From CAYMWF01 sp964394085 [NCBI: uncultured Gemmatimonadota bacterium] (lineage in GTDB: Bacteria > GCA-2686955 > CAYMWF01), in contig CAYMWF010000002.1 in assembly GCA_964394085.1 (NCBI GenBank), positions 62,001 through 126,000 on the forward strand: a stretch of DNA of 64,000 bases, in the 5' to 3' direction. Below, piece after piece: positions 25,750 to 35,293 of the stretch; the first letter of the stretch is position 1; the number at the start of each line of letters is the position of its first letter. The translations under genes and the position numbers were made by a program. Under the pieces are notes generated by a model, which saw nothing but the letters and a program-made list of their open reading frames with translations, ran no database searches and was not told where the DNA came from.

Positions 25750-27465
25750 ATGGCGGTAACTATCAGGCAGAACCTTGCAGCAAGGTTCACATTAAAACAT
25801 TTGGCGGATACCCAGCGGAAACTGGCGACATCCTTCGAGCGTCTTTCTTCCGGATATAAGATAAACAGAGCGTCAGATGATGCTGCGGGACTTGCACTCT
25901 CACAGAGAATCCGCGGGAGGATTTCAGGACTCAATCAGGCAGCTGACAATTCCGAACTAGGAATCTCCATGCTTCGGGCGGCGGAATCCTCGCTGGCCGA
26001 AATTAATGCAATCCTGTTGCGAATGAGAGAGCTTGCGCTCCATGCCATGAATGCCGGACCGAATGATGAATCGATGCTGGCCGCCGATCAGGCAGAAATA
26101 TCCGCCTGCCTGGAAGGGATCGACAGGATAACGGCTGAAACCAGATTCGGTGACAAGCATCTGCTGGACGGAAGCAAGGCAAATATCATTTCAGTCAAAG
26201 AAAATGTGTCCGGCATCGTCGGCTCGACGAACAGCACGCTCTCAGAAGGAACTCACGAGATCGATGTTTCGAACTGGATTGCTGCAAACCAGAGCATCAA
26301 CAATCTCGATCTTGGATTGTCACAACCGATATTCCCGCATGGGCTTGCTGCCGGAGACCACACCATTTCAGTAATCCAGGAATCAGATTCAACGTATTTC
26401 GAGAGTGGCGTTCTTTACTTTGATGAACCCCTCGTTCTTACGGACGGAATCAATGATCGATTCTATTTCTCTCTGGACGCCGCAGATCCTGTTACCGTGG
26501 ATCTGGTCGCCGGAGGAGCAGTCACTTTCTCAGATCTGGATTCGCTGGCAACGGTTGTGGAAGCGGCGGTGAAATCAGCTCTCGGGGGCGACCCGGATGA
26601 TGAAATCCGTGTGACGGCGACGGAAGAGGGTGCTCTCCAATTTAAAACAACGGATCACGGCACTGAGAGTTCTATCACGATTTCCGACTCCGACCTAGAC
26701 GATTCAGCCTTAGCGGATCTGCATCTGGATTCGGGGACCGAATATGGGAAAAATGCGATAATAACACTGGATAATTTCGAAAATATCGTCAGCAACGTCG
26801 ACAATCTTACTCCTTCTGAGATCGAGCTCAGGGACAAAGATAATAACGATATCACCTTCCAGATAGGAGACAGCTCAACCGGCATCAAGGCCGGTACTGC
26901 GGTGCTTACTATCAATCCTGAACGATTTCTTGTCAGTTTAGATGGTGGACCGAAATTCGAATTCGAATCAGGAGAATGGAGTACTGTGTCGAACGGAAGT
27001 GAATCGATTCGACTGCTGTTCGGGGAATATGTTGCTGAAGGAACCAACACTCTCGATGCGAGTGAAAACGCTCTCACTTTCAATATCAATGGCGAAACGG
27101 ATTTTGCATTCGAGGGTGTAAGCCCTGCCCATCTCGGCCTCAGAGAAGGCAGGCTTTCAACCATCGATCTTTCTACGGCTGAAGGTGCAGCGAGTGCGCT
27201 GGAAGCCATTGACGAAGCTAACACCCTGGTTTCATCGGAACGAGCCAGGATGGGCGCTTTTCAAAAAAATGTGCTCGAAGTGACCTTGAATCAGCTGCTT
27301 GTCGAAATTGAAAACCTGACAGCGGCGGAATCGGTTATTCGGGATGCCGATTTTGCATTCGAGATTGCGGAGATGACTAAGCTGCAGATCATGCAGGAGG
27401 CCGGCACGGCTGTTCTCGCACAGGCGAATATCTCGCCGCAGACAGTGCTCAGGCTCCTTTCATAA
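25750..27465 (+). CDS. flagellin 2
   Basis: Second filament subunit, 571 aa, with D0/D1 termini (FERLSSGYKINRASDDAAGL near residue 35; C-terminus ending ANISPQTVLRLLS) and a central domain clearly related to that of flagellin 1 (both contain GLAAGDH and VIQESDS). The start is the ATG at 25750, eight bases after AGGAG; a GTG three codons earlier lies on that site. A sigma-54 site, rather than a sigma-28 site, precedes it, and no CsrA-type hairpin is evident in its short leader. It is followed after 21 bases by fliD, presumably on the same transcript. Confidence 0.93.
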   Translation: MAVTIRQNLAARFTLKHLADTQRKLATSFERLSSGYKINRASDDAAGLALSQRIRGRISGLNQAADNSELGISMLRAAESSLAEINAILLRMRELALHAMNAGPNDESMLAADQAEISACLEGIDRITAETRFGDKHLLDGSKANIISVKENVSGIVGSTNSTLSEGTHEIDVSNWIAANQSINNLDLGLSQPIFPHGLAAGDHTISVIQESDSTYFESGVLYFDEPLVLTDGINDRFYFSLDAADPVTVDLVAGGAVTFSDLDSLATVVEAAVKSALGGDPDDEIRVTATEEGALQFKTTDHGTESSITISDSDLDDSALADLHLDSGTEYGKNAIITLDNFENIVSNVDNLTPSEIELRDKDNNDITFQIGDSSTGIKAGTAVLTINPERFLVSLDGGPKFEFESGEWSTVSNGSESIRLLFGEYVAEGTNTLDASENALTFNINGETDFAFEGVSPAHLGLREGRLSTIDLSTAEGAASALEAIDEANTLVSSERARMGAFQKNVLEVTLNQLLVEIENLTAAESVIRDADFAFEIAEMTKLQIMQEAGTAVLAQANISPQTVLRLLS

Positions 27466-27486
27466 GTTTCAGGAGGTGCAGAAAAT

Positions 27487-29841
27487 ATGTGCGCACTGAT
27501 GAACATCGGAGGTATCATTTCAGGGTTCGATTCGCTCAGCCTTATTGATGCCACCATCGAGATCGGACGGGCACCGATCTACCGCATGCAGGAACGACAA
27601 ACCGAGATCACTGATCAGATCTCGGCGTGGCAATCCCTGAATACAAAAATGCTCGCATTCAAAATTTCCTGCGACAGCCTCAAATCCTCTTCCTCCTGGG
27701 ACGTGTTCTCCTGCACCTCTTCAGACGATGATATCCTGACCGCAGATGCGGATTCTTCAGCACCCGCGGGTCTCTATACTTTTACAGTAAACGAGCTTGC
27801 AGCCAATCATCAAATCGCATCGAATGGGTTCGCCGACTCGGATGAAACGACAATCGGCACCGGAACATTCACGCTTGAATACGGAGAGAACCTCTCCACC
27901 GAAATCGATATTGATGAAACCAACAATACTCTGGAAGGGCTTCGCGACGCCATCAACGATACGAGTCTCAATGTCACGGCTTCAATTATTAATACCGGCA
28001 GCGGCGACACTCCCTACCAGCTGATGATTTCCAGCGATGAAACGGGCACCGAAAACCTTCTCGATTACGAAATCGATTTGGAAGGCGGCACATCTCTCTA
28101 CTTTACACAGATAGGTACGGTCAACGCAGCCAGTGCATGGTTGCCCGACCCTCCTTCGTCCACCTCGAGTGTCACTTCCGGAGGTTCCTATATAGGAACA
28201 GAGGATAAAACATATACCATTACCGCCACGTCGGGCGGGACGGTCGGGACGGACGCAATAACCCTGAGCTGGGATGATGGAACCGGCAATACCGGCACGA
28301 TTACCATACCTGCGGATTACGACACGGGAGATCCCGACGAAATCACGGTTGGAGACGAAGGCCTCACCTTGACATTCGGTGCGGGCGACATCGTCGTCGA
28401 TGAAAACTTCACCGTTGCCGTGGAAACCGGCGGCTTGAACACGATTCAGGAAGGCTCTGACGCAGAGATTGTTTTCGGCGGTTCCGGAGTTGGCGACAAC
28501 CCGATAACGATTACGAGTTCTTCGAACACCGTAACGGATTTGATCGAGGGAGTGACCATCAATCTGCAGTCAGCAGACTCGGACAGTCCTGTTACACTTA
28601 CCATAGGCCGGGACACCGAACAACTGGTAACCAACATAGAGACGATGGTATCGAATTACAACGAGGTCATGAGCTACCTCAATGCTCAAATGTCCTACGA
28701 TGAATATTATGAAACCGGTGGTGTTCTCATGGGGGACCTCACCCTTCTGACGATACAAAATGACATGCGAAACACCATAGGTCAGAAACTTACGGGGCAA
28801 GCGGACGGATACCAGCTGCTCTCTGAAATAGGAATCACATCAACGAATACCGGTACACTCTCAGTAGACTCTTCCACGCTGAATGAGAAGATCGGATCCG
28901 ACTTCGAAAGTTTCGCCGCCATGTTCAACGAGAGCGGAAGCGCTACTGATAACAACATCAGGTTCCTTAGCGCGGGTGCAGATACGGTCGAATCAGGTGA
29001 CGGTTATTTCATCAATATTACCCGGGCCGCATCCCAGGCTTCGACCACCGGTTCCTACTTTCAACTCGATGGAAGCAACCCGGTTACAATCAACGACACC
29101 AACAACAGGATCAAAATTAAAATCGACGGCGAGTCATCAGGGGTTGTTACTCTCTCGAACGGAACTTATACGAGCGGGGAATCCCTGGCCGCAATGATAG
29201 AAGAACAAATAGATAACAGCGGGTTGGATGACAGTGGGTTTTCCGTAGAATGGGAAGTTGATCCAGGGGATTCTTCCCGAGGAGGCATTGAGATCAAATC
29301 GGCCAGCTATGGAAGTACATCCACCGTTGAAATAGTCAGCACTGCTTCATCGATATACAGTGATATCGGACTGACTGCCGGCGCTTCGGCAACAGGTCAA
29401 GACGTGGCAGGCACCATAAACGGCGAATCTGCCACGGGGACCGGTAAAATTCTGACGGGCCTGTCGGGGAACGCCACGACTGATGGGTTGTCAATCGAAG
29501 TCAACCTGACCGCCGATCAACTCACACTACAGGGCGGTTCACAGGGAAGGGTTTCTTTCACCCGGGGAATCGCGTCAGATTTTTCTGCCGACATCGACAG
29601 ATTTACCGATTCGTCGACCGGTATCATCGCTTCGAAAACAGGGGGGTTAGAGAGGCAGATTGAAGTCTTCGATGAACATATCGCTCGTATCGAAGACCAG
29701 CTTGAAATAAAGAGGGATCGCCTTATAGCAAAGTATACGGCAATGGAGGAAACGATTTCAATTTTGGAATCCCAGGGTCAGATCATGTCGATGCAGCTGC
29801 TCCAGCTCACAGGGAACTCCAGCAGCTCGGGATCTTCCTAG
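27487..29841 (+). CDS. fliD: flagellar cap protein FliD
   Basis: Filament cap that folds flagellin at the growing tip. It begins with the FliD N-terminal motif (ISGFDSLSLIDATI, residues 10-23) and the helix QISAWQSLNTKMLAFK. A flagellin hook IN-like region with LAANHQIAS follows, and the protein ends in the coiled-coil FliD C-terminus (RQIEVFDEHIARIEDQLEIKR). At 784 aa it is much longer than the 450-500 aa common in enterics; the extra length is Gly/Thr/Asp-rich beta-type sequence in the middle. AGGAGGTG precedes the ATG by about ten bases. Confidence 0.93.
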   Translation: MCALMNIGGIISGFDSLSLIDATIEIGRAPIYRMQERQTEITDQISAWQSLNTKMLAFKISCDSLKSSSSWDVFSCTSSDDDILTADADSSAPAGLYTFTVNELAANHQIASNGFADSDETTIGTGTFTLEYGENLSTEIDIDETNNTLEGLRDAINDTSLNVTASIINTGSGDTPYQLMISSDETGTENLLDYEIDLEGGTSLYFTQIGTVNAASAWLPDPPSSTSSVTSGGSYIGTEDKTYTITATSGGTVGTDAITLSWDDGTGNTGTITIPADYDTGDPDEITVGDEGLTLTFGAGDIVVDENFTVAVETGGLNTIQEGSDAEIVFGGSGVGDNPITITSSSNTVTDLIEGVTINLQSADSDSPVTLTIGRDTEQLVTNIETMVSNYNEVMSYLNAQMSYDEYYETGGVLMGDLTLLTIQNDMRNTIGQKLTGQADGYQLLSEIGITSTNTGTLSVDSSTLNEKIGSDFESFAAMFNESGSATDNNIRFLSAGADTVESGDGYFINITRAASQASTTGSYFQLDGSNPVTINDTNNRIKIKIDGESSGVVTLSNGTYTSGESLAAMIEEQIDNSGLDDSGFSVEWEVDPGDSSRGGIEIKSASYGSTSTVEIVSTASSIYSDIGLTAGASATGQDVAGTINGESATGTGKILTGLSGNATTDGLSIEVNLTADQLTLQGGSQGRVSFTRGIASDFSADIDRFTDSSTGIIASKTGGLERQIEVFDEHIARIEDQLEIKRDRLIAKYTAMEETISILESQGQIMSMQLLQLTGNSSSSGSS

Positions 29842-29866
29842 TAAGGTGGTCAGAGGAGCAGTATAT

Positions 29867-29899
29867 ATGACTCTACATTATGCCAGGAGGGCTAAATGA
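29867..29899 (+). CDS. possible 10-residue upstream peptide overlapping the FliT-like start
   Basis: ATG at 29867 with GAGGAG upstream opens a 10-codon frame (MTLHYARRAK) whose TGA overlaps the ATG of the next gene (ATGA). Its AGG-AGG arginine codon pair is at the same time the Shine-Dalgarno of that gene. It may be a coupling leader or chance; there is no other support. Confidence 0.3.
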   Translation: MTLHYARRAK

Positions 29900-30282
29900 A
29901 AGCACAGAACAACGAGGGCGAAAAGGTTCTCGAAACCTACAAGCAGATTTTCGAGAACACGAAAGCGCAGGCGGATGCGCTGGAAAACAATGAGGAAGGC
30001 ACGGATGAATTTGTGAAACTTCTCGAAAAACGAGGTAATCTCTTATCATCCCTCCCGTTCAACCGTCTCGACAGGAAAAACATGCCACCTGAACAGGTGA
30101 CGGAGATTATCGCTCTTATCAGGGAGATTCTTCGTTTGGATATTCAGAACAATATCTCGCTGGGAAAGTATATGAACACTTTAAAGGACGATACGAGCAG
30201 CTTCAATAAAAGCATAGATATGCTCGGGAGGTTTAAGGCGTTTCGGTCCGAGCCGCCGCGGTATTTCGACAGAAGAGAATAG
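29896..30282 (+). CDS. FliT/FlgN-like flagellar chaperone candidate
   Basis: All-helical 128-aa protein with no signal peptide. The pattern (a first long helix, an EKRGNLLSSLPF turn, then two more amphipathic helices) resembles the FliT and FlgN export chaperones, and its place directly after fliD is where fliT is normally found. AGGAGGG precedes the ATG. Sequence identity to known FliT is not obvious by eye, so the name rests on shape and position. It ends ten bases from the convergent TPR lipoprotein gene. Confidence 0.5.
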   Translation: MKAQNNEGEKVLETYKQIFENTKAQADALENNEEGTDEFVKLLEKRGNLLSSLPFNRLDRKNMPPEQVTEIIALIREILRLDIQNNISLGKYMNTLKDDTSSFNKSIDMLGRFKAFRSEPPRYFDRRE

Positions 30283-30292
30283 AATATAAAAA

Positions 30293-30817
30293 TTAATAAC
30301 TTTCATCTGTATTAAGTTCTTTGTGCTTCCATCGAATTTTCCAAGCTTCTTTTTCTGGCCCTTCCGGGAGCAACTTCAGCCCTTCCGCAACCGCACATTC
30401 AGCCCTTTCACGATCCCCCAAACCGTGTCGAGCGACAGCCGCACCAAGAAAAGCCTCCTTTGAATCCGGATATCTCTCGATAAACGCGGAGAAAAGACTA
30501 TCCGCTTCTCCAAACCGATGCGATCTGATTAAGCAGTAGCCTAGCGGAAGAGCGGCATCACGATTCGCAGGTTCTGTTTGCAGAACTGTTCTGAATAATT
30601 CTTCCGCGTCGCGAAACCTGTCTTCGCTCAACAGCTTGACACCTTCTCTAACCATCTCATTTGTTTCGATTTCGGGTGATTGCTCGGTCAAACCTGCTTC
30701 CGAATCAATATCCTCTTCGTTGATTTCCACAACAGTACACCCATGTAAGAGAGCCGAGACAAAGAAGATTATTGACAGTAAGATAAATTCCCTGGGATTA
30801 CGTTTTGTGTTCAACAT
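30293..30817 (-). CDS. TPR lipoprotein
   Basis: Protein of 174 aa with a lipoprotein signal peptide ending at LLHGC (Cys27), an acidic linker, then two to three TPR units (residues 55-150, for example DAALPLGYCLIRSHRFGEA). Its ATG directly follows the rimO stop (TAAATG), so it is the coupled last gene of the accB-rimO operon. It is probably a periplasm-facing scaffold; the partner is unknown. Confidence 0.78.
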   Translation of the reverse strand: MLNTKRNPREFILLSIIFFVSALLHGCTVVEINEEDIDSEAGLTEQSPEIETNEMVREGVKLLSEDRFRDAEELFRTVLQTEPANRDAALPLGYCLIRSHRFGEADSLFSAFIERYPDSKEAFLGAAVARHGLGDRERAECAVAEGLKLLPEGPEKEAWKIRWKHKELNTDESY

Positions 30818-32140
30818 TTAAACTTCGTCCAAAAGTTTACCGTACAGGTCGTAATCTGTACTATCGATAATCCGGACTTGGTTGAATTCTCCCGGTCGCA
30901 TATCCCCCGCGTCGACGTGGACAGTTTGATCGATTTCGGGGGCATCCAACTCAGTACGTCCCGTCCATTCATCCGTCGCCAGCACCTGAAGCGAACACCC
31001 GATTTTACCTTGGTTGAGCTCCCGCGAGATTTGTTTTTGGAGTAGCATCAGCTCGTTGAATCTACGCGATACTTCTCCAGCCGGCACCTGTTTCGGCAGG
31101 CCGGCTGCATGGGTTCCCTCTTCAGGTGAAAACCGGAATGCGCCAAGGCGTTCAAAACGAAACTCCCGCATAAAATCAAGCAGCTCTTCGAAATCACTTT
31201 CCGTTTCACCCGGAAAACCGACAATCATACTGGATCGCAGCGCCCAATCAGGCAACTCACGGCGTAGCCTTTCAGCAATCCTCTCTGGTCTTATTCTACC
31301 GTGTCCTCGTCTCATACTGGCTAGAATTCTTGGCGACGCGTGCTGGAACGGTACATCGAGACATCTGCAAATCTTTCGACTTTCCGCCAGTATCTCGATT
31401 AAATCGGTTGTAATGCCGGCGGGATGAAGATACAGGATTCGTATCCAGTATTCGGCTTGTATCGTTTCAAGTTTCCTTAACAATTCGGGCAGTGCTCCGG
31501 CTTTAAAGCCGAGGTCCCGTCCAAATGTCGATGTATCCTGAGCAACAAGAATAATTTCTTTGGCTCCCCCCTCTTCGATCAACATGCGGATTTCGGAAAA
31601 CACGCTTATAATCGATCTGCTCTTCATGCGGCCGCGAATCGCCGGTATAGTGCAGAAAGAGCATCGTCTGTTACATCCTTCAGCCAGTTTGACGTAAACA
31701 CTTGTACCGGGAAATGTAAAACGTTCGCTGGGTTGGTAAAGAGTCGCCGCCTTATTGCTTACGAAACGGCGTCTGCGACTATTCTTCTCAATCCTTGATA
31801 GTATTGTCGGAAGTTTCTTGTGATCATGCCCTTCAATAAAAAGATCCACTTCTGGAAGAGCATCGAACAGCTCTTTTCTATATCTAGCAGTCAGGCATCC
31901 ATAAACCACGATGAAAGCATCGGTATCCCTGGCAAGTTCAAGAATCGTTTCGATCGACTCGCTCACAGCATCTTGGATAAAGCCGCAAGTATTGATCACA
32001 ATGATTTCAGCGGATTCCGGGTCAGTTACAAGTTTCCATCCGTCACGGACGATTGACGCAACTGCGAGTTCCGAATCAATTTCGTTCTTGGGGCATCCCA
32101 GTGTAATAAAAGCCACCCTGCGTCCAGGATTCCCTCTCAT
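30818..32140 (-). CDS. rimO: ribosomal protein S12 methylthiotransferase RimO
   Basis: Radical SAM enzyme that methylthiolates an aspartate of ribosomal protein S12. The N-terminal domain begins TLGCPKNEIDSE, the RimO version of the motif (MiaB has GCQMN); NTCGFI and YGCLTARY follow; the radical SAM motif is CNRRCSFC near residue 150; a TRAM domain ends the protein. Length 440 aa. The start is the ATG at 32140, which overlaps the lolA stop (ATGA) and has AGGAG eight bases upstream. Confidence 0.94.
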   Translation of the reverse strand: MRGNPGRRVAFITLGCPKNEIDSELAVASIVRDGWKLVTDPESAEIIVINTCGFIQDAVSESIETILELARDTDAFIVVYGCLTARYRKELFDALPEVDLFIEGHDHKKLPTILSRIEKNSRRRRFVSNKAATLYQPSERFTFPGTSVYVKLAEGCNRRCSFCTIPAIRGRMKSRSIISVFSEIRMLIEEGGAKEIILVAQDTSTFGRDLGFKAGALPELLRKLETIQAEYWIRILYLHPAGITTDLIEILAESRKICRCLDVPFQHASPRILASMRRGHGRIRPERIAERLRRELPDWALRSSMIVGFPGETESDFEELLDFMREFRFERLGAFRFSPEEGTHAAGLPKQVPAGEVSRRFNELMLLQKQISRELNQGKIGCSLQVLATDEWTGRTELDAPEIDQTVHVDAGDMRPGEFNQVRIIDSTDYDLYGKLLDEV

Positions 32141-32790
32141 TGCTTCATCTCCTGGAGAATCTCCCCGCTGCAATCGACCAGATCTGCTCCCCCCGGCAAA
32201 ATCACATCGAAAAGATCGGGAGGATATGCAAGCCCGATCTCGAAGTCTTTGAATTCGTAAATTGTTTCCAGTCCCGATGCATCGCCAAGGACAATCCTTC
32301 GCAGGAGAAAATCGTTTTTCGTAAAAGCAAATGACATGGATGTATACTGCGCTGCCGTGCTCGGATCCAACACTTTAATGACAAGTTCATCCTGTAATTC
32401 TTCTATCTCATTAGAGGGGGATTCTATATACCGCCTGACCAGTTCGATGAAATCGAGAGATTCAGCACCGCGGCATCGCATCATCTGCTGGTTCTCGGGC
32501 GTGTAGAACCAAAAAGTATCCGCATGGGCGATTATAAATTGTCCGGACGGTTTTAAATACTCAATCCGGAACCGGTCCGGTTGAAGAAAACTGACCACAC
32601 CTGAGTATGTCTCCATGCTATCTACCAGCGGGTGCCGGGTATGCTGATCGAACGAAGATCTCATCGATTCTATATTTTCATACCTGGCTTTGATTTTCGC
32701 GACGTGACTACTCAAAAAATCATCCACATTGTCCGCCACAGTATGATTCGTTAAGAATAGAAACAAAAAAAAAACGACCCGGTATTTCAT
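32137..32790 (-). CDS. lolA: LolA-like outer-membrane lipoprotein carrier
   Basis: Periplasmic chaperone that would shuttle lipoproteins to the outer membrane. The 217-aa protein has a signal peptide (hydrophobic residues 4-16, cleavage after TVA). The LolA fold signature follows: MRSSFDQHTRHP, a G-x-V-x-F-x-x-P-x-x-F-R-I-x-Y strand, then FWFYTPENQQMM. Several lipoproteins encoded in this window need such a carrier. AAAGGA precedes the ATG. It lies between ftsK and rimO. Confidence 0.82.
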   Translation of the reverse strand: MKYRVVFFLFLFLTNHTVADNVDDFLSSHVAKIKARYENIESMRSSFDQHTRHPLVDSMETYSGVVSFLQPDRFRIEYLKPSGQFIIAHADTFWFYTPENQQMMRCRGAESLDFIELVRRYIESPSNEIEELQDELVIKVLDPSTAAQYTSMSFAFTKNDFLLRRIVLGDASGLETIYEFKDFEIGLAYPPDLFDVILPGGADLVDCSGEILQEMKQ

Positions 32791-32812
32791 ATCATTTTCC
32801 TTTCAAGCTCGA

Positions 32813-35275
32813 TCAATCCTCATCTATTTCAAGATAAGCCTCCGGCGCGTTATCGCCTGATCCAATTTGGTCGAGATAGTCCTGGTCGACCAGAACCTCC
32901 CTGGCTTTACTGCCATCGAATTCACCCACGATTCCGGCTGCTTCGAGTTGATCGATAAGCCTGGCCGCCCTGCTGTAACCTACCTTCAAACGACGCTGCA
33001 GCAACGAAATCGATCCCTGCTGGTGGATTACCACCAGCTCGAGTGCTTTGTTGAAAAGCGTATCCTGATCTGATAAATCCCGGTAGCCTTCACTTTGAGG
33101 TTCGCCGTTCTCCCCCTGCTCATCAGGTTCATGAAGTGAGACGAATTCCGCATCCAAGTTCTGGTTTAGTACAAATCCCACGATCCTCTTCACCTCATCC
33201 CCGGAGATCAAGGGTCCATGCAATCTGAGAAGTTCCGGACGGCCCGCTTCCATAAAAAGCATATCACCTTTACCAAGGAGTTTATCCGCTCCCATCCCAT
33301 CGATTATTGTTCGTGAATCGATCTTCGATGCAACCTGGAATGCGATTCTCGACGGGAAATTCGCCTTAATCGTGCCGGTGATTACATTTACCGAAGGTCT
33401 TTGAGTTGCTAGAATAAGATGTATTCCCACCGCTCTCGCCTTTTGCGCCAACCTTGCAATCGGAATGTCGATTTCATGACCGATGGTGACTACCAGGTCG
33501 GCCAACTCGTCTACAACCATGATGATAAATGGCAGCGTACTTCCATCTGCTTTTTCGAGTTCTTCACCATGTTCTCTCAGTTCAATAAGGCGCCTGTTAT
33601 AATCCTCTATGTTCCGTACTCCGAACCTTGCCAGTTTCTTGTACCTGATCTCCATTTCGTGAACAGTCCACTGCAACGCGCCCATAACATCCTCATGAGA
33701 TGTTATGACCGGACTCAACAGGTGAGGGATATTGTTGTAAAGAGTAAGCTCCAGTATTTTTGGATCTATCATGATGAATCGGACTTGATCCGGTCCGAAC
33801 TTGAGAAGGATGCTGGATATGATTGTATTTATGCATACACTTTTTCCAGATCCGGTTGCTCCTGCAATTAGTAGATGTGGCATATCCGCCAGGTCTGCAA
33901 CAAAAGGCTCTCCAGTCGTTGTTTTTCCCATCGCAATTGGCAACCGATAACCAGAATGCTGGAAAGATCTGTGGGAGAGAACATCTCTGAGGAAAACGGT
34001 CTCGGGTCTCCTGTTCGGAACTTCCACTCCGACAACCGATTTACCCGGAACAGGAGCGACAATGCGGATTCTCTGAGCCTTCATCGTCATTGCCAGATCG
34101 TCAGCAAGAGCAACGATCTTGTTGATCTTCACACCCGCGGCTGGTTTAATCTCAAAGCAAGTAATTATGGGACCAGGATTGATTTTTTCGACTCTTGATT
34201 CGATACCATACGATGCAAGCGTTTTTTCAAGTATTTTTGCCTGTTCATTCAGCTCGCGGCGTTCAGGCAGGCCGGTAGATGAATCGTTTTTGACGAGCAA
34301 TGATAACGGAGGTTTACGATATACACCCGCCCGGCTTCCGCCAGATCTTTTCTTTGAGGTCGTTTTTCCGGCAACCTTTGCAATTGTCGCAGGTTTATTC
34401 AGAAGGTCCGGTGCAGTGATAATCGGAATTTGCCGGGAATCCCCATCTTCTTCCGAATCTTTGCGGTCCCGGCGGTTCCGATGAATCAGCTGCGCTTCTT
34501 CTTCATCTTGCCCTTGCTTTTTGATGCTCAGGATATAATTCAGTAGCTGTGATCCTGCTACGCGTAACCATCGAAATATTTTCACCATTGCTGAACTGAA
34601 ACTATCCCACCCCCTCAACAGGTTCTCCAGGATTTTCCGGAATTTTATATCCGTTTGAATCATCATTATTATCAACAGGAGCAGGACGGGCAACAGCACC
34701 GCTCCGATGTTTCCCAGGTAACTTTCAAGAATATCATTCAAGCGGTACCCTGCTTCACCACCCAAGTGGTGACCAAACCTGCTTGTCTGCTCCTGACCCG
34801 TCGAATCGAAACTCAAACCAAGCTTCGTCACTTTCTCAATAATCGAAACAACGGCCAATACTCCGATCATCAGAACATAAACAAAAACCAACCTTCCTGT
34901 ACGGATAAAGGGTTTTACCAGATCAGCGCCCAGAAGCAGAAGCACACCCGGTACTAAAAACGCACCCACTCCCAGTAAGCGGAAAAAAAAGCCGGCTGAA
35001 TAATGTCCGGCAAGCCCCATCCAGTTTCCGAGTTTCAAATTAGTTAGATATTTTGTCTCCGACTCAAGCAGGTGGGAATCATTAACCGAAAAGCTGAGGA
35101 GACCCGCGATAAGAAGAAAGGAGAAAGCTACTATAACTAATCCTGTTACAGCATTTTTTCGTCTAGGGGAAAGAACCGGATAATAGTTCCAAGCGATGAT
35201 CAAGACACTCGTTGCAAGGAGCATCGATATCACAGAAATTATGACGAAACCCGAAGTAAAAGCATACAGGAACAT
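32813..35275 (-). CDS. ftsK: DNA translocase FtsK
   Basis: Septal DNA pump that clears chromosome ends at division. The 820-aa protein has an N-terminal domain of four to five membrane helices (residues 1-190), a short charged linker (250-330), the alpha/beta motor with Walker A AGATGSGKSVCIN and Walker B VVDELADLV, the ATQRPSV block, and a C-terminal winged-helix gamma domain that reads KOPS-like sites (LQRRLKVGYSRAARLIDQLE). The linker is short, as in SpoIIIE-type proteins. It follows thiE closely. Confidence 0.95.
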   Translation of the reverse strand: MFLYAFTSGFVIISVISMLLATSVLIIAWNYYPVLSPRRKNAVTGLVIVAFSFLLIAGLLSFSVNDSHLLESETKYLTNLKLGNWMGLAGHYSAGFFFRLLGVGAFLVPGVLLLLGADLVKPFIRTGRLVFVYVLMIGVLAVVSIIEKVTKLGLSFDSTGQEQTSRFGHHLGGEAGYRLNDILESYLGNIGAVLLPVLLLLIIMMIQTDIKFRKILENLLRGWDSFSSAMVKIFRWLRVAGSQLLNYILSIKKQGQDEEEAQLIHRNRRDRKDSEEDGDSRQIPIITAPDLLNKPATIAKVAGKTTSKKRSGGSRAGVYRKPPLSLLVKNDSSTGLPERRELNEQAKILEKTLASYGIESRVEKINPGPIITCFEIKPAAGVKINKIVALADDLAMTMKAQRIRIVAPVPGKSVVGVEVPNRRPETVFLRDVLSHRSFQHSGYRLPIAMGKTTTGEPFVADLADMPHLLIAGATGSGKSVCINTIISSILLKFGPDQVRFIMIDPKILELTLYNNIPHLLSPVITSHEDVMGALQWTVHEMEIRYKKLARFGVRNIEDYNRRLIELREHGEELEKADGSTLPFIIMVVDELADLVVTIGHEIDIPIARLAQKARAVGIHLILATQRPSVNVITGTIKANFPSRIAFQVASKIDSRTIIDGMGADKLLGKGDMLFMEAGRPELLRLHGPLISGDEVKRIVGFVLNQNLDAEFVSLHEPDEQGENGEPQSEGYRDLSDQDTLFNKALELVVIHQQGSISLLQRRLKVGYSRAARLIDQLEAAGIVGEFDGSKAREVLVDQDYLDQIGSGDNAPEAYLEIDED

Positions 35276-35293
35276 AAAGGCCGGTTCTCCGAT

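Noticed and set aside
15614-32140. MiaB and RimO treated as duplicate copies of one gene
   Set aside because: The N-terminal motifs differ (GCQMN against GCPKN) and each matches its own family.
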